64,000 nt of DNA from Arthrobacter sp. Soil764. GTDB taxonomy: Bacteria > Actinomycetota > Actinomycetes > Actinomycetales > Micrococcaceae. The stretch spans positions 254,507 through 318,506 of the forward strand of contig NZ_LMSI01000012.1 of NCBI RefSeq assembly GCF_001428075.1, written 5' to 3'. Below are positions 27,571-35,990 of this stretch, one piece after another; the stretch's first letter is position 1, and each line of letters starts with the position of its first letter. Below the pieces are notes generated by a model. The model worked only from the letters and a program-made list of their open reading frames with translations. It did not search any database and was not told the DNA's origin. Made by a program: the position numbers and the translations under genes.

Positions 27571-28067
27571 GACCTGACTTCCTTGTTTGCCTCGCTGGAC
27601 TCAGCGATCCGCTTGATCGCGGCGAGCGTTTTAGGAATGCCGTCCAGCGCCTGCCGGGTGCGGTCGGCGATCTGCGCATCAGCCTCAGCACCGTACTTCT
27701 CCCTGAACATCGCTATCCCGTCCGGCAGAAATTCCCAGGACTCGCTAAGGATGGTGCCTGAGTCTGACGGGGTGAGGGTGAAGCCCCAGCGGACAAACTT
27801 GCCGCCCACCACCCAGGCGAACTCGCGGCCGCGCTCGGCCGCCACCACCTGGGACCGGGTTTCCCAAGTCCGGTTGGGGAGCTCATTGCGCCCGGTGAAC
27901 CAGGCACCAGCCTGGCCTGCGGTCTCTTCGTCGTCCCACCAGCACGAAGTGCACACCGGGCTCCACTCACCGGTCCGGGTGATGTCGGAGACCAAGTCGT
28001 AAAGTGTCTCGGCTGATGCTTCGACGGTGACGGATTCCTGGTGCTGGCGGATGCTGGCCTGGTTCAT
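27567..28067 (-). CDS. SRPBCC (START-like) family protein
   Basis: 166 residues from the ATG at 28067 with AAGGATGGAGCC. The pattern VTVEASAETLYDLVSDITRTGEWSP at the N-terminus and a long C-terminal helix (DRTRQALDGIPKTLAAIKRI) are typical of polyketide cyclase/dehydrase-like SRPBCC proteins, which hold hydrophobic ligands in a deep cavity. The ligand is unknown. The gene is followed by convergent vapC and preceded by the DsbA-family gene on the same strand, 20 bases away. Confidence 0.85.
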   Translation of the reverse strand: MNQASIRQHQESVTVEASAETLYDLVSDITRTGEWSPVCTSCWWDDEETAGQAGAWFTGRNELPNRTWETRSQVVAAERGREFAWVVGGKFVRWGFTLTPSDSGTILSESWEFLPDGIAMFREKYGAEADAQIADRTRQALDGIPKTLAAIKRIAESSEANKEVRS

Positions 28068-28087
28068 GGCTCCATCCTTACAGAGTG

Positions 28088-28825
28088 TCACTTCTTCTGC
28101 CTCCGGCTGCCGCCGTGCCAGTCCTCCTGCTGACCCACCGCACCGGTGGTGACCCCGAGGGCAGGAAGCTGCGGCCGCTCACGCAGGCTTCGCTTGAGCT
28201 CCGCGAAACCGGGGAACCGCGCCAGCCCCACCACGTGGTCCCACAGCTCGCCGGCCTCCTGTTCGTCCGGCAGCCGGCTGATCACCGGCCCGAAGAAGGC
28301 CACTCCGGCCGGCGGCTCGAAGTGGATGATGGGTGTGCCTACGTCCTTGCCCGTCAGCGCCAGCGCCTCATCCGTCTCCTGCCGGATCTCAGGGTCCCAG
28401 GAGTCGTCGTTGAGGGCGTCCGCGAGCGCCAGGGGCAGTCCGGCCTGGGCGAGGATCGGCTCCACGAATTCACGGGTCCCCCGCCGCTCACGCACCTCAC
28501 CTTCGGTGCGCGTCTCTTCAGGGTCCGGGGCGGCCTCGAAGATGTGGGACCCGAATGCCTCGTACAACCTGGCGATCGCCTCGCGGCCGTGCTCAGCCCG
28601 TGCCCGCGCCGCGACCCGCAGAAGCCGGAGCCCGGCGGTATGGCCGGCCTCGTACTCCGGCGGGAACTGCGCGTCATAGTCCACCGCGGAGTTGATCAGG
28701 CGCAACGAGATGAACCGCCAGTCCACGGTGTACTCGCGCTGCGCTTGAACCTGGCGGACCCACTTGCTGGTCATCCAGGCAAACGGGCAGACGGGGTCGA
28801 AATAGAAGTTGATGTCAGCATCCAC
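28088..28825 (-). CDS. DsbA-family thioredoxin-fold protein, mycothiol-dependent nitroreductase type
   Basis: 245 residues from a GTG at 28825 with AAAGGTGGATGG; the longer frame to 28978 is unsupported. The opening INFYFDPVCPFAWMTSKWV matches the actinobacterial Rv2466c-like group, which reduces substrates with mycothiol. There the active site is usually CPWC; here it reads Cys-Pro-Phe-Ala, so only the first Cys remains. A one-thiol mechanism using mixed mycothiol disulfide is therefore expected. The cis-Pro region GTPIIHF is present. It is cytoplasmic, with no signal peptide. Confidence 0.82.
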   Translation of the reverse strand: MDADINFYFDPVCPFAWMTSKWVRQVQAQREYTVDWRFISLRLINSAVDYDAQFPPEYEAGHTAGLRLLRVAARARAEHGREAIARLYEAFGSHIFEAAPDPEETRTEGEVRERRGTREFVEPILAQAGLPLALADALNDDSWDPEIRQETDEALALTGKDVGTPIIHFEPPAGVAFFGPVISRLPDEQEAGELWDHVVGLARFPGFAELKRSLRERPQLPALGVTTGAVGQQEDWHGGSRRQKK

Positions 28826-28956
28826 CCATCCACCTTTACACGGGGGTGCTGACGAACGTCCATTCACGCCCGGGACGTGGCGGCTTCCTCGGCGGGTCCG
28901 GCCTGCCGGGATTTCACGGACGGCGGCGGGAGGGCGGCTTCCGCAAGAACGCTTAT

Positions 28957-28994
28957 TGCGCGTTTCACGCACAGGCACTTGCGCTAAATGCGCA
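28957..28994. promoter_or_regulatory. Paired operators upstream of the D-threonate-type operon
   Basis: Two 15-base palindromic sites, TGCGCGTTTCACGCA (28957-28971, read on the other strand as TGCGTGAAACGCGCA) and TGCGCTAAATGCGCA (28980-28994), have centres 23 bases apart, about 75-110 bases before the permease ATG. A third match lies inside the kinase gene (30742-30756). Consensus TGCGYKAAAYGCGCA. The DeoR-family gene downstream is the likely binder. Confidence 0.6.
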
Positions 28995-29069
28995 ACGCGT
29001 CATATGATCTACATCATGCTTCGAGCCAAGTGCTCGGCCCCTCTCCCCCAACAACAATGAGGTTGCTAC

Positions 29070-30059
29070 ATGTCTGTCCCCATCAAGGCCACCATGGAAA
29101 AAGTCCCTGGCGGCATGATGCTGATCCCCCTGCTCATCGGCGCCGTCCTGGGCACCTTCGCACCGGATTCGGCCAAATTCTTCGGCTCCTTCACTGGCGC
29201 GCTCTTCACCGGCGGCACCACGATCCTTGCGGTGTTCTACGTCTGCATGGGCGCCAGCATTGATATCAAGGCCACCCCGTACATCCTGAAAAAGGGCGGC
29301 GTCCTCTTCGGCAGCAAGGTCCTGTTCGCCATCATCATCGGCGTCATAGCCGGCAGGTTCATGGGCGAGCTCCCCATCGACGGTGGAATCCTGAGCGGCC
29401 TGTCAGTCCTGGCCATCCTGGCAGCCCTGAATGACACCAACGGCGGCATGTACATGGCCCTCATGGGCCAGTACGGCAAGCCCAAGGACGTGGCGGCCTA
29501 CTCCGTCATGACGCTGGAATCCGGCCCCTTCCTGACCATGGTGACCCTCGGCGTCGCCGGTCTGTCCGCCTTCCCGTGGCAGGCCCTGGTGGGCGCCATC
29601 ATCCCCCTGCTCCTCGGTGCCATCCTCGGCGCCCTGGACCCGGCCATGCGCAAGTTCCTCTCCTCCGCGGCCCCCGTCCTGATTCCGTTCTTCGCCCTCG
29701 CGCTTGGCTTCGGCCTGAACCTGGGACAGGTAGTCAACGCGGGCCTGCTCGGAGTGGCGCTCGGCCTGTTCGTGCTGATCGCCGGCGGCGCCGTGCTCTT
29801 CTTCGCAGACAAGCTGACCGGGGGCTCCGGCATTGCCGGCCTGGCGGCAGCCACCACCGCGGGCAACGCAGCCACCGTTCCCATGCTGGTGGCCGCAGCC
29901 AACCCCGCCTACGCTCCCGCAGCGGGACCCGCCACCGTGCTGGTTGCCGCGTCCGTGGTGGTCACCGCCATTGGCTGCCCCCTCATGGTCGCTTGGTACG
30001 CTAAGCGCCTGAAAGCCAAGCAGACCGTGCAAACTCCTGAGGTGTCCCGAGCAGTATGA
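29070..30059 (+). CDS. 2-keto-3-deoxygluconate permease (KdgT) family transporter
   Basis: 329 residues, about ten hydrophobic helices, with family landmarks [20 protein letters not shown] at the N-terminus, [19 protein letters not shown] in the middle and [15 protein letters not shown] near the C-terminus. KdgT transporters are proton symporters for sugar acids. Here the gene heads an operon with a four-carbon acid sugar kinase and PdxA2, so the substrate is more likely D-threonate or D-erythronate than ketodeoxygluconate. It overlaps the kinase start by four bases. Confidence 0.88.
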   Translation: MSVPIKATMEKVPGGMMLIPLLIGAVLGTFAPDSAKFFGSFTGALFTGGTTILAVFYVCMGASIDIKATPYILKKGGVLFGSKVLFAIIIGVIAGRFMGELPIDGGILSGLSVLAILAALNDTNGGMYMALMGQYGKPKDVAAYSVMTLESGPFLTMVTLGVAGLSAFPWQALVGAIIPLLLGAILGALDPAMRKFLSSAAPVLIPFFALALGFGLNLGQVVNAGLLGVALGLFVLIAGGAVLFFADKLTGGSGIAGLAAATTAGNAATVPMLVAAANPAYAPAAGPATVLVAASVVVTAIGCPLMVAWYAKRLKAKQTVQTPEVSRAV

Positions 30060-31258
30060 ACACCACCGCAGCCATGCGCTGGGCGATCATCGCCGACGAC
30101 CTGACGGGAGCGGCGGATGCGGCCGCTCCCTACGGGCCCACGCACAGCAGTTCCGTCGTCCTCGACGTCGACAGCACGTGGCCCGACGCCCAGATCCTTT
30201 CGGTCAACACCGAGAGCCGTTACCTGGCGCCGGCGGAAGCAGCCAGAGCCGTTACGACGGCGGCAGACCGGGCCCTGCATCAGCACCGGCGGGTCTTCAA
30301 GAAGATTGATTCGCTGTTGCGCGGCAACGTGGGCGTGGAAGTTGCGGCCACCTTGGCGCGGCTCACGCAGGGCGGCGGCAAGGGCCTGGCAGTGGTGGCT
30401 CCGGCGTTCCCGGGGACGGGAAGGACCACCCTGGGCGGCATCGTCCACGTCAACGGTGTCCCCCACACGGCAGGGAATTTCGACGGCGACGTGGCGGCGG
30501 CACTTGCGGCCGGCGACCTCACCGCCGAAGTAGCGGAAACCAGCGGACGCACGCCGGAGGAACTGGCGCGGCACCTGCGGGACGTGCAGAACCGCGGGAT
30601 TGACGCCGTCGTACTGGACGCCGTTTCCGACACCGATCTGGAGGCCATCGCGGCCGCTGCGGACCTGCTGGACTTTCCGGTGCTCCTTGTCGGTTCGGGC
30701 GGCCTGGCGGGGCACATCGCGCCCCGCGAAGAAGGTGCAGCTGCGCGAAATGCGCAGGCACGGCGCGTCAGCCGGACCCTGACCGTGATCGGCAGCTACT
30801 CCGGCTTGGCGCGGCAGCAGACCGATGCGCTGGTGGCGGCCGGCGCCGAACACATCACCCTGGACCACGCCACCCTGGATGACACGTTGGTTCCGCGCCT
30901 GGTTGCCCAGGCGATGGCGCGGACGGACGTCGTGCTGACGCCCGACCCCATGGGCGCCGTGGACAAGTCGCAGGCACTTGTGGTGGCGGAGGCTTTGGCC
31001 CGGGCCACCGCTGCCGGCATCGGGCACTGCGACGCCCTGGTCCTCACCGGCGGGGAAACGGCCACGGCCGTCCTGAAAGCCCTCGGCGCAGGCAGCTTCA
31101 CCGTCCTCGGGGAGATTGAGCCCGGCGTCGTGATGAGCCTGCTGCCGAAGCCACTCCCCCTGCTGGTCACCAAGGCCGGCGCGTTCGGGGACGCCGGCAC
31201 GCTGGCCCGGACCACACGATTTCTTACTGGAACCACGACTGAAATGAGTATCAAATAA
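30056..31258 (+). CDS. dtnK: Four-carbon acid sugar kinase (D-threonate/D-erythronate kinase, DUF1537)
   Basis: 400 residues. The N-terminal domain begins [18 protein letters not shown], the hallmark of DUF1537 sugar-acid kinases, with [13 protein letters not shown] following. The C-terminal nucleotide-binding domain has [17 protein letters not shown] and TKAGAFGD. The enzyme phosphorylates D-threonate or D-erythronate at C4 using ATP; the next gene product then oxidises and decarboxylates it to dihydroxyacetone phosphate. Position between the permease and pdxA2, with overlaps on both sides, supports D-threonate. An operator-like palindrome is embedded in the coding sequence at 30742-30756. 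Confidence 0.88.
   Translation: MNTTAAMRWAIIADDLTGAADAAAPYGPTHSSSVVLDVDSTWPDAQILSVNTESRYLAPAEAARAVTTAADRALHQHRRVFKKIDSLLRGNVGVEVAATLARLTQGGGKGLAVVAPAFPGTGRTTLGGIVHVNGVPHTAGNFDGDVAAALAAGDLTAEVAETSGRTPEELARHLRDVQNRGIDAVVLDAVSDTDLEAIAAAADLLDFPVLLVGSGGLAGHIAPREEGAAARNAQARRVSRTLTVIGSYSGLARQQTDALVAAGAEHITLDHATLDDTLVPRLVAQAMARTDVVLTPDPMGAVDKSQALVVAEALARATAAGIGHCDALVLTGGETATAVLKALGAGSFTVLGEIEPGVVMSLLPKPLPLLVTKAGAFGDAGTLARTTRFLTGTTTEMSIK
30742..30756. promoter_or_regulatory. Intragenic operator-like palindrome in the sugar-acid kinase gene
   Basis: TGCGCGAAATGCGCA differs from the promoter-proximal site TGCGCTAAATGCGCA at one base. It lies about 1.8 kb downstream of the promoter sites, a distance compatible with looping by an oligomeric repressor. 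It could also be a coincidence of codon choice. Confidence 0.4.
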
Positions 31259-32262
31259 TGGGACGCCCGATTGTTGCCATCACCATGGGCGATGCGGCCG
31301 GCATTGGCCCGGAGATCATCGTCAAGGCCCTTGCTGACGCGGAGCTCCGGTCGAAGGCACGCATGCTGGTCATCGGCGACCTCCGCCGGCTGCAGCTCGC
31401 CGCGGACATCGTGGCCAGCCCGCTGACCCTGCGCAAGGTCGCCGAGCCGTCGGAGGCCCTGTTCGACGAGGGCACCATCGACGTGCTGGACATCGACTGC
31501 ATCCCTGAGGACCTCGCGTGGGGCGAGTTGTCCGCCGCAGCCGGACACGGCTCCTTCCTCTTCATCGAGAAGGCAGTCCAGCTGGCCATGGACAAGCAGG
31601 TGGACGCCATCTGCACCGGGCCGCTGAACAAGGCTGCGCTGCACGCCGCCGGCCACAAGTTCCCCGGCCACACCGAACTCCTCGCCGAGCTGACCGGCAC
31701 CGAGGAAGTGTCCATGATGCTGACAGCGCCCAAGATGCGCGTCATCCACGTGACCACCCACATCGGCCTGATTGATGCCATCGCCAAGATCAATGGGGAC
31801 CTGGTGTACCGGACCATCAAGCGCGGCTATGAACTGCTGCGGGCCTCCGGCATCGAGAACCCGCGGATTGCCGTGTGCGCCATCAACCCGCACGCAGGCG
31901 AGAACGGGCTGTTCGGCTACGGCGAGGAATCAGAGAAAATCCAGCCCGGCATCGAGAAGGCCCAGGCGGACGGCATCAACGCCTTCGGCCCGCTCCCGGC
32001 GGACACCCTGTTCTTCCTTGCCGGCCGCGGCGACTTCGACCTGGTGGTGGCGCAGTACCACGACCAGGGCCACGGCCCGGTGAAGGTCCTGGGCCTGGAG
32101 AACGGCGTGAACATCACCGTGGGTCTGCCCGTGGTGCGCACGTCCGTGGACCACGGCACTGCCTTCGACATCGCCGGGAAGAACATCGCGGACCACGAGT
32201 CGCTGCTGGAGGCGCTGCGGCAGGCAGTGGACCTGGCGCCGGCACGCGAAGAGGCTCCCTGA
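31258..32262 (+). CDS. pdxA2: 4-phospho-D-threonate/erythronate 3-dehydrogenase (PdxA2)
   Basis: 334 residues; its ATG overlaps the kinase TAA by one base. PdxA-family landmarks are ITMGDAAGIGPEIIVKAL, the metal and substrate His in FPGHTELLAELTG and VTTHIGLIDA, INPHAGENGLFG, and YHDQGHGPVKVLG. PdxA2 differs from biosynthetic PdxA by being clustered with DUF1537 kinases. It oxidises 4-phospho-D-threonate with NAD and the product decarboxylates to dihydroxyacetone phosphate, entering glycolysis. A strong hairpin follows the stop. Confidence 0.9.
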   Translation: MGRPIVAITMGDAAGIGPEIIVKALADAELRSKARMLVIGDLRRLQLAADIVASPLTLRKVAEPSEALFDEGTIDVLDIDCIPEDLAWGELSAAAGHGSFLFIEKAVQLAMDKQVDAICTGPLNKAALHAAGHKFPGHTELLAELTGTEEVSMMLTAPKMRVIHVTTHIGLIDAIAKINGDLVYRTIKRGYELLRASGIENPRIAVCAINPHAGENGLFGYGEESEKIQPGIEKAQADGINAFGPLPADTLFFLAGRGDFDLVVAQYHDQGHGPVKVLGLENGVNITVGLPVVRTSVDHGTAFDIAGKNIADHESLLEALRQAVDLAPAREEAP

Positions 32263-32278
32263 TCGCTTTAGAAAGTGG

Positions 32279-32314
32279 AACGGCCGGTCAGCGTAATGTT
32301 GCTGGCCGGCCGTT
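32279..32314 (+). terminator. Strong hairpin terminator of the D-threonate-type operon
   Basis: 14-base arms (32279-32292 and 32301-32314, AACGGCCGGTCAGC with GCTGGCCGGCCGTT, one mismatch) around an 8-base loop, 17 bases after the pdxA2 stop. There is no T tract, as is usual in actinobacteria. Confidence 0.7.
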
Positions 32315-32404
32315 GTGCTGAGTCCTGGCTGCACGGGTGTTGCCGGGGCCGGAACTAGCATGGGTAGCACTGCCACCGCCATGCCCACGGGAAGGAGACC
32401 GGGA

Positions 32405-33178
32405 ATGCTGAGCGCAAACGCGCGGCGCGAGGAGATCTACCACCTTGCCGTGACCACCGGCCTCGCCTCCGTGGAGGAACTCTCCGCCCGGTTCGAGGTG
32501 ACCGCGTCCACCATCCGCCGGGACCTGGCTTTGCTGAACGGGCAGGGCAGGTTGGCCCGCACCTACGGCGGCGCCATGGCCCTCGGCGCGCACCCGGAGG
32601 CGTCGCTGCGGCAGCGCACCGGCGAGGCGTTCGAGCAGAAGCACGCGATCGCCCGCTGGGCCGCGGCAGTGATCCGGCCCGGGGAGAACATCCTGCTCGA
32701 CGCCGGGTCCACCGTGGGTGCCTTGGCCCACGAACTGCGCGGGTTTGAGAAGTTGTCCGTGACAACGCCGGGCATCAACACCATGCAGGAACTCGCCGAG
32801 TCCGAGGGCATCGAGGTGGACTGCCTGGGCGGCCGGCTGCGCAGCCTGTCGCAGAGTTTTGTGGGGCCGCTGGCCGAGGCCGCGCTGGAGCGGATGAGCT
32901 TCGACCGGGTGTTCCTGGGCGCGGACGCCGTCACCGCCGAGGACGGCATCTGCGAAGCCGACCACGCCCAGACCCGGCTCAAGGAGCTCATGGCCCGGCG
33001 GGGCCGCTCCGTTTATGTTTTGGCGGACTCCTCCAAGCTCGGCCTGCGGCCCTTCCACGCCTGGGCGCGGCTGGCCCTGCCCTGGACCTTGGTGACGGAC
33101 GACGGCGCGGACCCCCAGCAAGTGCAGAAGTTCCGCGACGCGGGGGTACAGGTTGAGGTGGCTGCGGTCAGCGCGTAA
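32405..33178 (+). CDS. DeoR/GlpR-family transcriptional regulator
   Basis: 257 residues from the ATG at 32405 with AAGGAGACCGGGA; a longer frame to 32315 runs into the terminator. The N-terminal helix-turn-helix is ARREEIYHLAV, VEELSARFEVTASTIRRDL and RTYGGAM. The C-terminal sugar-phosphate sensor has LLDAGSTVGALA, VTTPGINTM, VFLGADAV and VLADSSKLG. It follows the D-threonate-type operon and probably represses it, releasing DNA on binding a phosphorylated intermediate. A remnant of a related gene's last 18 codons lies at 35417-35473. Confidence 0.9.
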   Translation: MLSANARREEIYHLAVTTGLASVEELSARFEVTASTIRRDLALLNGQGRLARTYGGAMALGAHPEASLRQRTGEAFEQKHAIARWAAAVIRPGENILLDAGSTVGALAHELRGFEKLSVTTPGINTMQELAESEGIEVDCLGGRLRSLSQSFVGPLAEAALERMSFDRVFLGADAVTAEDGICEADHAQTRLKELMARRGRSVYVLADSSKLGLRPFHAWARLALPWTLVTDDGADPQQVQKFRDAGVQVEVAAVSA

Positions 33179-33281
33179 GCCGCACCGCCTCCACGATGCC
33201 CCCGGCGCACAGCAGATGTCCTCTTAGGTGGGCCCCGCGCAGATATGAAAGTTCGTTGGTTATATCGTTCAGGACACGCGG

Positions 33282-34172
33282 TTACGTCAAAGCTCCCGGG
33301 GCACCGGAAGCCTCAAGGACCTGCTGCAGCCCGGTGACGGGGATGTCGGGAAACTCTGCGCGCCCCGGACCAAACTGGAACGCCGCTGCCCCGGATTCTT
33401 CCCAGCCGGCCGCCCCTGCAATCCTGGCAAGGAACGGTGAAACAGGGCGCGCAGCCACGGACAGCAACCGAATGGCGGCTGCTGGAATCCGCTGCACCGA
33501 TCCATGTCCGGCCCGGGCAAGCATGGCGTCCGCGATCTGGCCGGCCGTAAGCGTCTGCGAGCCCCATTCGATGACGCGGTTCCGCAGCGCCGGGTCGTGG
33601 AGGGCACGGACCACGACGGCGGCTGCGTCCCGGACCGAGGTATAGGTCACCGGAGCGGACCCCGAGCCAAACACGGGCATCTTGCCCTTCGACTCAAGCG
33701 GCGCCCTCATGATCTCAAGCCGCTGTTCCAGGAGCGCGCCGATCCGGACAATCGTCCAGTCCATGCCGGATGCGCGGACGGCGTCCTCCGCCGCTGCCTT
33801 GCAGCGCAGAAAATCAATGGGCCCGTCCGCGGCAGCACCGGGCATGGACATCATCACCATGTGCCGCACTCCGGCGGCGGCCGCGGCGCGGACCAGCCGG
33901 ACGGCGCCGTCGCGGTCTACCTCGCGCGGATTGGAGTCCTTGATCCCAAACCCCGAAGCCGTGAACACCACCCCACTGCAGCCGGCCACCGCTTGCCGGC
34001 AGTCCTCGTCGGAGCCGAGGTCGCCGCGGAGGAGTTCGACGCCGTCGTCCATCTTTTGCGGGAACGGCTGGGACTTGCCCCGGGCCATGATGCGCACCTG
34101 GTGCCCGGCGGCGAGGAGCAGGGGAACCACGGCGCGGCCAAGGCGGCCTGTGCCGCCGACCACCAGGATCAT
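33282..34172 (-). CDS. NAD(P)H-binding NmrA/atypical SDR family protein
   Basis: 296 residues. The Rossmann start ILVVGGTGRLGRAVVPLLLAAG and the segment RHMVMMSMPGA followed by KAAAEDAVRASGMDWTIVRIG are typical of NmrA-like atypical SDRs, which act as redox sensors, epimerase-like enzymes or quinone reductases. The usual YxxxK is not clear (RCKAAAE at that place), so catalysis may be lost or altered. Its ATG overlaps the stop of the SnoaL-like gene by four bases, forming a two-gene operon under the divergent TetR. Confidence 0.82.
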   Translation of the reverse strand: MILVVGGTGRLGRAVVPLLLAAGHQVRIMARGKSQPFPQKMDDGVELLRGDLGSDEDCRQAVAGCSGVVFTASGFGIKDSNPREVDRDGAVRLVRAAAAAGVRHMVMMSMPGAAADGPIDFLRCKAAAEDAVRASGMDWTIVRIGALLEQRLEIMRAPLESKGKMPVFGSGSAPVTYTSVRDAAAVVVRALHDPALRNRVIEWGSQTLTAGQIADAMLARAGHGSVQRIPAAAIRLLSVAARPVSPFLARIAGAAGWEESGAAAFQFGPGRAEFPDIPVTGLQQVLEASGAPGALT

Positions 34173-34618
34173 GGCCGGTCACCTCCAAGTGCCCCATAGA
34201 CTGCCTCGCTGACGGCTTGGTTCACGTCGCCGGAGTCGTGGTCCACGGGTTCGAGGTAGAACTGGGCCGCAGCGATTTTGTCGTTGCGGAGGGTGAAGAT
34301 GGCCACCCCTGCGGCGCGCTGCTCGGATCCGTCCGGCCGGGTGCCCCGGTTGCTCCATTCCATCCAGAGTTTGCCGTCCGGGCCGGTGGCCGCATCGTGC
34401 ACGGTGAGGGTGAGGTCCGGCAGGCCGGCAAAGATTGCCGTCCAGTTCTTCCGGACCTGCGCCGAACCCGTGAAACTGCGGGCGGGATGGACAGGAGTGG
34501 TGTTCCTGTAGTCCTCCGCGAACTCGGACACCATGGCCTCAAGGTCATGGCGCTTGGCCGCGGCCAGCATGCGCCGCACCGGGCCTTCGGGGACGCGCTC
34601 GATTCCTGAAGCGTCCAT
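34169..34618 (-). CDS. SnoaL-like/NTF2-superfamily protein
   Basis: 149 residues with AAGGAGCAGATC before the ATG. HPARSFTGSAQVRKNWTAIFAG and the closing strands KIAAAQFYLEPVD are characteristic of SnoaL-like ester cyclase/ketosteroid isomerase-type folds. No function can be set. It is the first gene of an operon with the NmrA-like gene and divergent from the TetR gene. A 24-base operator lies about 50 bases upstream. Confidence 0.82.
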   Translation of the reverse strand: MDASGIERVPEGPVRRMLAAAKRHDLEAMVSEFAEDYRNTTPVHPARSFTGSAQVRKNWTAIFAGLPDLTLTVHDAATGPDGKLWMEWSNRGTRPDGSEQRAAGVAIFTLRNDKIAAAQFYLEPVDHDSGDVNQAVSEAVYGALGGDRP

Positions 34619-34669
34619 GATCTGCTCCTTAGGTTCCGTCGCGGGAGGCGGAGAGGCTGGTACGCTGAA

Positions 34670-34693
34670 TTAGATACAGTCAGCTGTATCTAA
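34670..34693. promoter_or_regulatory. TetR operator, perfect 10-base arms
   Basis: TTAGATACAG-TCAG-CTGTATCTAA, a perfect inverted repeat with a 4-base spacer, lies between the SnoaL-like gene and the TetR gene (24 bases before the TetR ATG). The geometry is typical of a TetR dimer site controlling both directions. A half-like ACAGTTA occurs near the related TetR at 18191. Confidence 0.8.
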
Positions 34694-34717
34694 CTGATAC
34701 AAAGGAGTCTAGGCCCG

Positions 34718-35380
34718 ATGGGACCCACGGTCAACGGTGCGCCAGCCCGCTCCCGCAGCTACGACGCCCGCCGCCGCCAGGAGGCCGCAGAGGAGTCCAG
34801 GAAGCGGGTGCTGGCCCAGTCCCGCGCCCTGTTCCTGGACAGGGGATACGGCCGGACCACCATCGCCGCGATCGCGCACGCCGCCGGCGTCTCCAAGGAA
34901 TCCGTCTACAAGGGGTTCGGCGGAAAGCCCGGACTGGTGCGGGCCATCTACGAGCAAAGCCTGCTTGGCGCTGGTGGTCCGCCGGCGGAAGAGCGGTCGG
35001 ACCGGGCACAGGTCACTGTCATGGACCCCCGCGAACTCATGGAGCAGTTCGGCCGGTTCGTCACCGAGATCAGTCCGCTGGGCTCCCCCGTTTACCTCCT
35101 TATCAGGGACGCCGCTGCGAGCGGGGACCATGACATGGCCGCGCTCCTGCGCGACGTGGACGACGAACGGTACCAGCGCATGCTGCACAACGCGCGCCAG
35201 GTGCTCGGACGGGGGTTCCTGAGACGGGGCCTGACGGCGGACGAGGTAGCTGATGTCATGTTCTTGAGCACCTCCGCCGAACTCTACGAGACCCTGGTCC
35301 TCAAGCGCGGCTGGAGCGCGGAGCGGTTCGGCCGCCTCGTTGCCAGGACGCTGGCGGCCAACCTCCTTCCAGAGGGCTGA
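34718..35380 (+). CDS. TetR/AcrR-family transcriptional regulator
   Basis: 220 residues, ATG at 34718 with AAAGGAGTCTAGGCCCG. The DNA-binding domain contains RALFLDRGYGRTTIAAIAHA and AGVSKESVYKGFGGKPGLVR. The ligand domain ends LKRGWSAERFGRLVARTL, matching the end of the TetR at 18209. It surely controls the divergent SnoaL-NmrA pair through the palindrome at 34670-34693 and is likely self-repressing. Confidence 0.9.
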   Translation: MGPTVNGAPARSRSYDARRRQEAAEESRKRVLAQSRALFLDRGYGRTTIAAIAHAAGVSKESVYKGFGGKPGLVRAIYEQSLLGAGGPPAEERSDRAQVTVMDPRELMEQFGRFVTEISPLGSPVYLLIRDAAASGDHDMAALLRDVDDERYQRMLHNARQVLGRGFLRRGLTADEVADVMFLSTSAELYETLVLKRGWSAERFGRLVARTLAANLLPEG

Positions 35381-35410
35381 AGCAGCCGGACAGGACGACG
35401 ACGGCGGCCT

Positions 35411-35473
35411 CGCCAGGTGCAGCATTTCCGGGTCGCGGGGGTGCTGGTTGAGGTGGCTGCGGTTTCCGGCTGA
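35411..35473 (+). pseudogene. Remnant of a DeoR-type gene 3' end
   Basis: Codons 35417-35473 read VQHFRVAGVLVEVAAVSG-stop, matching 14 of 18 residues at the end of the DeoR gene (VQKFRDAGVQVEVAAVSA). The 18 bases GGTTGAGGTGGCTGCGGT are identical in both. Upstream the frame is lost. This is the tail of a lost DeoR paralogue, or a duplicated end left by insertion of the NmrA-SnoaL-TetR module. Confidence 0.6.
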
Positions 35474-35532
35474 GTCCCGGTGGGTAGGCTACTTCTACAA
35501 CGATTGAAACCCTGAACGATATGGAGACACTC

Positions 35533-35835
35533 ATGCACGCCGTGCTCGAGTACACCTACGCAGACAACTACCTTGAAAGCCGCGAACAATACCGCGCAGA
35601 ACACCTCCGCGCGGGGTGGGAATCAGTCGAACGCGGCGAGCTTCTCCTGGGCGGGGCCGTCGGCGAAGGCCCCTTCAAAGGGTTGCTGATCTTCGCCGGC
35701 GAGAACGCGCTCGAGGCCGCAAAGGCTTTTGCCGCCGCGGACCCCTACGTCATCAATGGCGTCGTGACGTCGTGGACCGCCAGCCCCTGGACAACGGTGC
35801 TCGGGAAAGACGCGGCCACGCCCGTTCACCCCTAA
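35533..35835 (+). CDS. YciI-like protein
   Basis: 100 residues from the ATG at 35533, which has GGAGACACTC in front (that ribosome site overlaps an alternative ATG at 35521). The dimeric alpha-beta YCII fold is suggested by EYTYADNYLESREQYRAEHL, GELLLGGAVGEGPFKGLLIF and AADPYVINGVVTSW, with the conserved DPY motif. YciI-like proteins are small enzymes or binding proteins of mostly unknown role. No operon partner is evident. Confidence 0.85.
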   Translation: MHAVLEYTYADNYLESREQYRAEHLRAGWESVERGELLLGGAVGEGPFKGLLIFAGENALEAAKAFAAADPYVINGVVTSWTASPWTTVLGKDAATPVHP

Positions 35836-35990
35836 TTCCAGTCACCCCCAGCTCACCCGGCCAGTCATTGGGCTCGGAACCTGACCAAAAACTGAGCTAA
35901 ACCTGGGACTGCGGCCTGCGGCCGGACTATACGATTTTCCTGGACTTCCGGGACCAACGGCTTTCCGGCGCAATGCAAATGGGGGAATTG

